Assembly: GCF_016612545.1 (NCBI RefSeq)
Contig: NZ_JAENRY010000014.1
Location: forward strand, 26,060-90,059
Length of the DNA: 64,000 nt
Direction of reading: 5' to 3'
Source of the DNA: Streptomyces sp. MBT65
GTDB taxonomy: Bacteria > Actinomycetota > Actinomycetes > Streptomycetales > Streptomycetaceae
Part shown: positions 59,484-64,000 of the stretch, one piece after another
Layout: every line of letters starts with the position of its first letter
How positions within the stretch are numbered: position 1 is the first letter of the stretch
Notes under the pieces: model-generated
Database searches by the model: none
Told to the model about the DNA's origin: nothing
What the model saw: the letters and a program-made list of their open reading frames with translations, nothing else
Translations under genes and position numbers: made by a program

Positions 59484-59693
59484 CCGCAGAGTCGATCAAG
59501 ACGGGGGCGGGACCGCTGTGGCGGAAGCCATACCTCCGGTCACAGCCCTGTCACAACGGGTCCCGCGCGCCCGACCCCGAGGGTGTCGCTGAGTACACCC
59601 CGCGATACGGGTTCTGCGCCCAATGTGCCTAACCGGCTCTCTCCGTAGCGTCGTCGGCGAGGCACAGGGCGTGCCGCACGGAGGGTGATGGCG

Positions 59694-60476
59694 ATGTTTC
59701 GCACCGCACGACGGACGCACGACAAGGGACCCGCCGCCGAGGCACTGCGGCTGGTCAAGGTGAGCAGGACCTACGGCCGTGACGACAGCGCCGTGACCGC
59801 CCTGGACGGGGTGACGCTGAGCCTGGAGCGCGGCACGTTCACCGCGGTGATGGGTCCTTCGGGGTCGGGCAAGTCGACGCTGTTGCAGTGCGCGGCGGGG
59901 CTCGACCGGCCGGACAGCGGGATCGTGATGGTCGACGGCGCGGAGCTGACGGGCGGGAGCGAGGCCGAGCTGACGCGTTTCCGGCGCGGGCGGATCGGGT
60001 TGGTGTTCCAGCAGTACAACCTGCTCGACACGCTCACCGTCGCGCAGAACACCGTGCTGCCGCTGAAGCTCGCCGGGCGGCGCGTCGACCGGGGACGGGC
60101 CCGGGAGATCCTGACCGCGGTCGGTCTCGGCGACCGGCTCGGGCACCGCCCCGAGCAGCTCTCCGGCGGTCAGCGGCAGCGGGTCGCGATCGCCCGCGCG
60201 CTGGTCGCCGAACCCCGGGTGATCTTCGCGGACGAACCGACCGGCGCCCTGGACACGCGCAGCGCGCGGGACGTGCTGCTGCTGTTGCGGGAGGCGGTGC
60301 GGGTGCACGGCCGGACCGTGGTGATGGTGACGCACGACCCGGTCGCGGCCTCGTACGCCGACTCGGTGGTGTTCCTCGCGGACGGCAGGCTCGCCGGCCG
60401 GATGCACGCGCCGACCGTCGACGCGGTCGCCGAACGGCTGGCGCACCTGGGCGACGACGTGACGGTGGGGGTGTGA
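59694..60476 (+). CDS. ABC transporter ATP-binding protein (MacB/LolD type)
   Basis: 260 residues from ATG 59694. Walker A GPSGSGKSTLLQCAAG, Q-loop LVFQQYNLLDTLT, signature LSGGQRQRVAIARAL, Walker B VIFADEPTGALD. The LDTLT and TGALD signatures place it in the MacB/LolD/FtsE-like group that powers FtsX-type permeases. ATG 59694 is eight bases after GGAGGG; the in-frame GTG 59685 and ATG 59688 are too close to it. The permease gene follows three bases later. Confidence 0.9.
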   Translation: MFRTARRTHDKGPAAEALRLVKVSRTYGRDDSAVTALDGVTLSLERGTFTAVMGPSGSGKSTLLQCAAGLDRPDSGIVMVDGAELTGGSEAELTRFRRGRIGLVFQQYNLLDTLTVAQNTVLPLKLAGRRVDRGRAREILTAVGLGDRLGHRPEQLSGGQRQRVAIARALVAEPRVIFADEPTGALDTRSARDVLLLLREAVRVHGRTVVMVTHDPVAASYADSVVFLADGRLAGRMHAPTVDAVAERLAHLGDDVTVGV

Positions 60477-60479
60477 GCG

Positions 60480-61790
60480 ATGTTCGCACTGGCGATGCGT
60501 TCGATCCGGCGGCGGCCGGGGCGGTTCCTGGCGACACTGCTGGCCGCGTTCCTCGGCGCGGCGATCATCATGACGTTCAACTCGCTGCACGACACGGCGG
60601 CACAGCCCGGCATCGACTCGGTCAGCACCGAGACGCTGTCCACGTCGGCGAGTGTCGTCGGCGGTTACGGCACCCTGCTGGTGTTCTTCGCCGTCGCCTC
60701 GACGCTGACGGTCAACGTGCGGCAACGGTCAAGGGAGTTGGAGACCCTGCGCTGCTCGGGGGCGACTCCGGCGCAGCTCAAGCGGATGGTCGTGGGTGAG
60801 GCGGTGGCCGTCGCCCTGCTGGGCGCGGTCCTCGCCGTCGGTCCCGCGATGCTCGGCGGGCGGGCGCTGCTCGGGGTGTTCCAGGACAGCGGTCAAGTCG
60901 CGCGGTCCGTCGACTACTCCTTCGGTCCCTTCGCCCTCCAATCCGGCCTGGGAATCACCCTGTTGGCCGCGGCGGGCGCCGCGTTCCTGGCCGTACGGCG
61001 GGCGACCCGCGGGCGGCGACAGCGGGGCCGGGCACGTACGTTCCTCGCGTACGCCGCGCTGGTCGCGGGTGTGGTGTCGGTGTCGGTGACCTTCGCGTTC
61101 TCCGCGACGGACGCGGCGTTGATGGCCGCGCCGGCGTACGGGGCGATCCTGCTCTCGGTGGGACTGGCCCTGCTGGCACCGCGGTTGCTGAAGGGGCTGC
61201 TCGACCGGCTCCGACTGGCCGGTGCGAGTGGGTGGTTGGCCGTCCGCATCCTGCGCGAGCGGGCCGATCAGCTGGCCGGGATCCTGATGTCGCTGATCCT
61301 GTTCACGGCGGTGTCGACGGCGACGCTGTACATGCAGGCGGTGGAGAGCGACGCGGTGAAGGCGTCGGGCCTGAGGAAGTCGGTGGACGCGAAGAACCTG
61401 GAGACCCTCAACTTCACGGTCGTCGGCATCATCGTGGTCTTCGTCTGTGTGATGCTGGTCAACTCGCTGTACGCGGCGACGACTTACCGTGCCCGCGAGT
61501 TCGGCGGACAGCGACTGGCGGGCGCCACACCGGGGCAGGTGCTGCGCACCGTCGGCGTCGAGACGGCGATCCTCACGGTCGCCGGGGTGCTGTCCGGCAC
61601 GGCGGCGGCACTGGCGGGGATCGTGCCGTTCACCGTGGTCCGCACGGACTCGGTACTGCCGCACCAGGGGCTCGGGATCTGGCTCGCGGTGGTCGCGGTG
61701 GCGGCGACGGTGACGCTGGGGACGAGTCTGCTGACGGCGCGGCGGGTGCTGCGTACGCCTGCGGTGGAGGCGGTGGGATTGGCCGCGTGA
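60480..61790 (+). CDS. FtsX-type ABC transporter permease, compact form
   Basis: 436 residues, two FtsX modules back to back with about ten membrane helices and no large extracellular insert. Each module has the typical coupling segment: RSRELETLRCSGATPAQLKRMVVGEAVAVALLG in the first, YRAREFGGQRLAGATPGQVLRTVGVETAILTVAG in the second. Most actinobacterial permeases of this group are 800 residues or more with large outer domains; this one keeps only the membrane cores. Works with the preceding ATPase, perhaps in peptide or lipid export. Three bases separate the genes. Confidence 0.87.
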   Translation: MFALAMRSIRRRPGRFLATLLAAFLGAAIIMTFNSLHDTAAQPGIDSVSTETLSTSASVVGGYGTLLVFFAVASTLTVNVRQRSRELETLRCSGATPAQLKRMVVGEAVAVALLGAVLAVGPAMLGGRALLGVFQDSGQVARSVDYSFGPFALQSGLGITLLAAAGAAFLAVRRATRGRRQRGRARTFLAYAALVAGVVSVSVTFAFSATDAALMAAPAYGAILLSVGLALLAPRLLKGLLDRLRLAGASGWLAVRILRERADQLAGILMSLILFTAVSTATLYMQAVESDAVKASGLRKSVDAKNLETLNFTVVGIIVVFVCVMLVNSLYAATTYRAREFGGQRLAGATPGQVLRTVGVETAILTVAGVLSGTAAALAGIVPFTVVRTDSVLPHQGLGIWLAVVAVAATVTLGTSLLTARRVLRTPAVEAVGLAA

Positions 61791-61887
61791 ATACGACGGA
61801 CACTGTGCTGGAGGGGCAGGCGCTACGGCACCCGCCCCTTCGTCGCGGCTACGGAGGCCGGGCCACATGCGCCGGGTTCGGCCGCGT

Positions 61888-61931
61888 CCCAAGGGCGCGG
61901 GGCGGTATCGATATACGGCTCCGCCACGAGG
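61888..61931. repeat. Streptomyces-type intergenic repeat, second copy
   Basis: CCCAAGGGCGCGGGGCGG-TATCGATATACGGCTCCGCC is close to an intergenic element widely scattered in Streptomyces and resembles the reverse complement of part of 44574-44650. It lies between the convergent permease and TetR genes and can fold via GGCGG/CCGCC. Confidence 0.6.
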
Positions 61932-61964
61932 CCGCCGCAGACGACCGACGGCACTTCCCGACGC

Positions 61965-62534
61965 TCAGGCGACCCCGGCCGCGTCCAGCAACGTCCGCAC
62001 GGTCTCGACGGTCAACCCGTCCAGGGACTCCAGCTTCGCACCGGCGCGGGCGCTCGCGCCGTCGAAGACCAGCATCAACTGGCGTGCCAGCAGGGCGGGA
62101 TCCTGTGCGCCGCCCAGCTCGACCTGGGCGCGGAAGGCCTCCTGCAACGCCTCCTTCGCGGCGCGGGCGACCACGCTCGCCGGGTGCTCGGGGTCCTTCA
62201 GCTCGACCAGTGCGGCGAGAAAGGGGCAGCCCATGTACTCGGGTTCGGTCGAGGACTTCTCCGCCTGCTCGAAGACGTACAGGATGCGCTCGCGGGGCGT
62301 ACCGGCGTCGTCCGGGCCGGGCATGAGCCGCGCCGCGTAGCCCGGGGCGCGGCGCTCCAGGCTCGCGGCCAGGACCTCGTCCTTGCTGTCGAAGAGCTGG
62401 TACATCGACCGCTTCGAGACTCCGGCGGACCGGCACAGCGCCTCGACGCCGATGGAGACGCCGTCACGGTAGAAGAGCTCGGCCGCCGCGTCGAGCAGCC
62501 GGTCCCGGGTGGACGCCTTGTCTGTCGTGGCCAT
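61965..62534 (-). CDS. TetR-family transcriptional regulator
   Basis: 189 residues. Helix-turn-helix: TRDRLLDAAAELFYRDGVSIGVEALCRSAGVSKRSMYQLFDSKDEVLAASL; then a helical ligand domain with YMGCPFLAALVELKDPEHPASVVARAAKEAL, reminiscent of the AcrR-like subgroup with GCPF. A palindrome ACCGATCGGT lies 35 bp upstream, probably its own operator. Targets could be itself, the divergent MoxR genes, or something elsewhere. Confidence 0.9.
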   Translation of the reverse strand: MATTDKASTRDRLLDAAAELFYRDGVSIGVEALCRSAGVSKRSMYQLFDSKDEVLAASLERRAPGYAARLMPGPDDAGTPRERILYVFEQAEKSSTEPEYMGCPFLAALVELKDPEHPASVVARAAKEALQEAFRAQVELGGAQDPALLARQLMLVFDGASARAGAKLESLDGLTVETVRTLLDAAGVA

Positions 62535-62568
62535 ACCGCGAGGTTACCGCGCCGGAGGCCAAGAGGAA

Positions 62569-62578
62569 ACCGATCGGT
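62569..62578. promoter_or_regulatory. Palindrome ACCGATCGGT, candidate TetR operator
   Basis: Perfect 10-bp palindrome within GAAACCGATCGGTGTAC, similar to AAACCGATCGGTTT-like sites of streptomycete TetR proteins. It lies between the divergent TetR and MoxR starts. Confidence 0.55.
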
Positions 62579-62683
62579 GTACAAGCTTGCGCGGGCACCG
62601 GATCCCGGGTGACAGTGAGGTGAACAAGCGCTTAGATATGTTGCCGCACGCCGATGCGTCACCCGTGATCCGCCGGAGGCCCC

Positions 62684-63541
62684 GTGTTCCGTTCCGTCGA
62701 CGAAGTCGCCGCACGCCTCGCCGAGACCGGCTATCTGGCCTCGCCCGCGGTCGCCACCACCGTCTTCCTCGCCGACCGCCTCGGCAAGCCGCTCCTCGTC
62801 GAGGGCCCGGCGGGCGTCGGCAAGACCGAACTCGCCAAGGCCGTCGCCGAGGTCGCCGGCGCCCGGCTGGTCCGGCTCCAGTGCTACGAGGGCGTCGACG
62901 AGTCCCGCGCGTTGTACGAGTGGAACCACGCCAAGCAGCTGCTCCGCATCAGCGCGGGCCGCGACGAGAGCTGGGACGAGACCCGCACCGACATCTTCAG
63001 CGAGGAGTTCCTGCTCCCCCGCCCGCTGCTCACGGCGATCCGCGGCGACGACCCGAAGGTCCTGCTGATCGACGAGACCGACAAGGCGGACGTCGAGGTG
63101 GAGGGCCTGCTGCTGGAGGTGCTCAGCGACTTCCAGGTCACCGTCCCGGAGCTGGGCACGATCACCGCGACCCGTCGCCCTTTCGTGGTCCTCACCTCGA
63201 ACGCCAGCCGCGAACTCTCCGAGGCCCTGCGCCGCCGCTGCCTGTTCCTCCATATCGGCTTCCCCGACGAGGAGTTGGAGCGTCGGATCGTACGGCTGAA
63301 GGTGCCGGGGCTCGGCGAGGCGCTGGCCGAGTCGGTGGTCCGGGTGGTCGGTGCGCTGCGCGAGATGGAGCTGCGGAAGGTGCCGTCGGTGGCCGAGACC
63401 ATCGACTGGGCCCGCACCCTCCTGGCGCTCGGCGCCGACACGCTGGACGAGTCGGTCGTACGGGACACCCTCGGCGTGCTCCTCAAGCATCAGGACGACA
63501 TCCTCAGGGCGGCGGCGAAGCTCGATCTGGACGCGGTGTGA
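62684..63541 (+). CDS. MoxR-family AAA+ ATPase
   Basis: 285 residues. Walker A VEGPAGVGKTELAKAV, RLQCYEGVDESRALYEWN, Walker B VLLIDETDKADVEVEGLLLEVLSDFQVTVPELG, sensor TSNASRELSEALRRRCLFLHIGFPDEE. This is the MoxR/CoxD-type subgroup that pairs with a VWA-domain CoxE-like protein, here the next gene, to assemble or insert cofactors in enzymes such as molybdenum-containing dehydrogenases. GTG 62684 after GGAGG. Overlaps the next gene by 4 bp. Confidence 0.92.
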   Translation: MFRSVDEVAARLAETGYLASPAVATTVFLADRLGKPLLVEGPAGVGKTELAKAVAEVAGARLVRLQCYEGVDESRALYEWNHAKQLLRISAGRDESWDETRTDIFSEEFLLPRPLLTAIRGDDPKVLLIDETDKADVEVEGLLLEVLSDFQVTVPELGTITATRRPFVVLTSNASRELSEALRRRCLFLHIGFPDEELERRIVRLKVPGLGEALAESVVRVVGALREMELRKVPSVAETIDWARTLLALGADTLDESVVRDTLGVLLKHQDDILRAAAKLDLDAV

Positions 63542-64000
63542 GTGCCGCCGGTGTCACCGAGCGGCTGACGGGCCTCGTCGGGGCGCTGCGCGCGCACGGT
63601 CTGCGCATCGGCACCGGCGAGACCGTGGACGCGGCGCAGGCGATGGAGGCGCTCGGGTTCACGGATCGCGAGCTGCTGCGCGAGGGACTGGCGGCGACAC
63701 TGCTGCACGGCACGGGTCAACGCCCGGTGTTCGACCCGGTCTTCGACCTCTACTTCCCGCGCGGTATCGGGGCACCGCAGGGCGAGCCCGCCGGCCGCGA
63801 GGACCTGCGGGACCGGCTCGCGGCGGCGCTGGCCGCCAACGACCGTGCCCTGATGGGGCAGTTGGCGGCGGAGGCCGTCGACGGTTTCGGCGGCTACGGC
63901 AACTCCCCCACGTCGGACGGCTGGTCGTCGTACCAGACCCTGGAGTGGCTGCGTCCGCACCCGGGCCAGCAGCGTCTGCGGACGCAGCCACTCCAGGGTC
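63538..64000 (+). CDS. CoxE-like/VWA-domain partner protein, 3' truncated by the window
   Basis: 154 residues visible. GTG 63538 overlaps the MoxR stop (GTGA). VTERLTGLVGALRAHGLRIGTGETVDAAQAMEALGFTDRELLREGLAATLL matches the start of CoxE-like proteins, which carry a VWA domain further on. The visible sequence continues GGYGNSPTSDGWSSYQTLEWL, then enters a perfect 24-bp inverted repeat where the expected family sequence seems to stop. Likely a MoxR-VWA chaperone pair; the end of this frame may be affected by the repeat or by a sequence artefact. Confidence 0.75.
   Translation, partial: MSAAGVTERLTGLVGALRAHGLRIGTGETVDAAQAMEALGFTDRELLREGLAATLLHGTGQRPVFDPVFDLYFPRGIGAPQGEPAGREDLRDRLAAALAANDRALMGQLAAEAVDGFGGYGNSPTSDGWSSYQTLEWLRPHPGQQRLRTQPLQG
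63936..64000. repeat. Perfect 24-bp inverted repeat at the right edge
   Basis: 63936-63959 and 63977-64000 are exact reverse complements around a 17-bp spacer. The left arm is in the CoxE-like coding sequence (encoding TLEWLRP). The right arm ends exactly at the last base of the window. Confidence 0.9.

Noticed and set aside
62626..62633. AAGCGCTT palindrome upstream of the MoxR gene
   Set aside because: Symmetry does not extend past eight bases, so it is not distinguishable from chance.

Overview
The window is 64 kb of very GC-rich actinobacterial chromosome, almost certainly from a Streptomyces. The signs are strong G/C bias at third codon positions, GTG/TTG starts behind GGAGG-type ribosome sites, a DmdR1/IdeR-type iron box, ROK, TetR, MarR, LacI and CGNR regulators, Tat and lipoprotein signals, and many genes of streptomycete-restricted families (DUF3626, DUF4230, DUF4232, DUF2470, CGNR). 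I found no rRNA, tRNA, CRISPR, insertion sequence or prophage. It looks like a chromosome-arm or arm-proximal segment of small, mostly catabolic, regulatory and envelope modules.

Layout. 1-4.5 kb: end of an MDR oxidoreductase, an alcohol dehydrogenase/aldehyde dehydrogenase pair with a divergent MarR regulator and two matching palindromes between them, and a STAS protein. 4.5-6.7 kb: an orphan EF-Tu gene and an atypical PRPP synthetase. 7-12.5 kb: DUF4230 and VanZ proteins, a secreted GH16 glucanase with ricin-type lectin, a PHP hydrolase and an SDR. 12.5-20 kb: a D-Ala-D-Ala dipeptidase, a ROK regulator, an APH-type kinase, a deleted relic of a self-sufficient CYP102-type P450, a beta-propeller protein, DUF3626 and FBP zinc-finger proteins. 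20-35.5 kb: a quinone oxidoreductase/CGNR pair with three repeated operators, an aromatic-acid exporter-like protein, a Tat lactonase, an iron-box-controlled DUF2470 protein, a TetR/P450 pair, a pentapeptide protein coupled to an ECF41-type sigma factor, a membrane PI-PLC-like protein, a lipoprotein and a proline iminopeptidase-like hydrolase.

35.5-54.2 kb is the most coherent part: an L-rhamnose regulon. It holds a LacI regulator, a secreted seven-bladed-propeller rhamnosidase/lyase candidate, mutarotase, a four-gene ABC importer, isomerase, kinase, a fused aldolase/lactaldehyde dehydrogenase, the L-lactate oxidation operon lutABC and a GH78 alpha-L-rhamnosidase. Together these would take rhamnosides to DHAP and pyruvate. 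Two LacI-type boxes flank the divergent promoters. 54.4-58.5 kb encodes a betaine/choline-type ABC importer in two convergent parts. 58.5-64 kb holds DUF4232 proteins, a MacB-like ABC pair, a TetR regulator and the start of a MoxR/CoxE-type gene pair.

The most unusual signal is a recurring pattern in which the last tens of bases of a gene, including its stop codon, are tandemly duplicated. This occurs after the ADH gene (26-bp period), after the quinone oxidoreductase gene (24-25 bp period) and between rhaT and rhaP (47-bp period, where the copy makes a mini-ORF coupled to rhaP). lutA has an in-frame 18-bp triplication at its 3' end. Other points of interest are the CYP102 relic and reductase-less CYP102-like heme protein, the multi-copy operators, and a perfect 24-bp inverted repeat ending exactly at base 64000.
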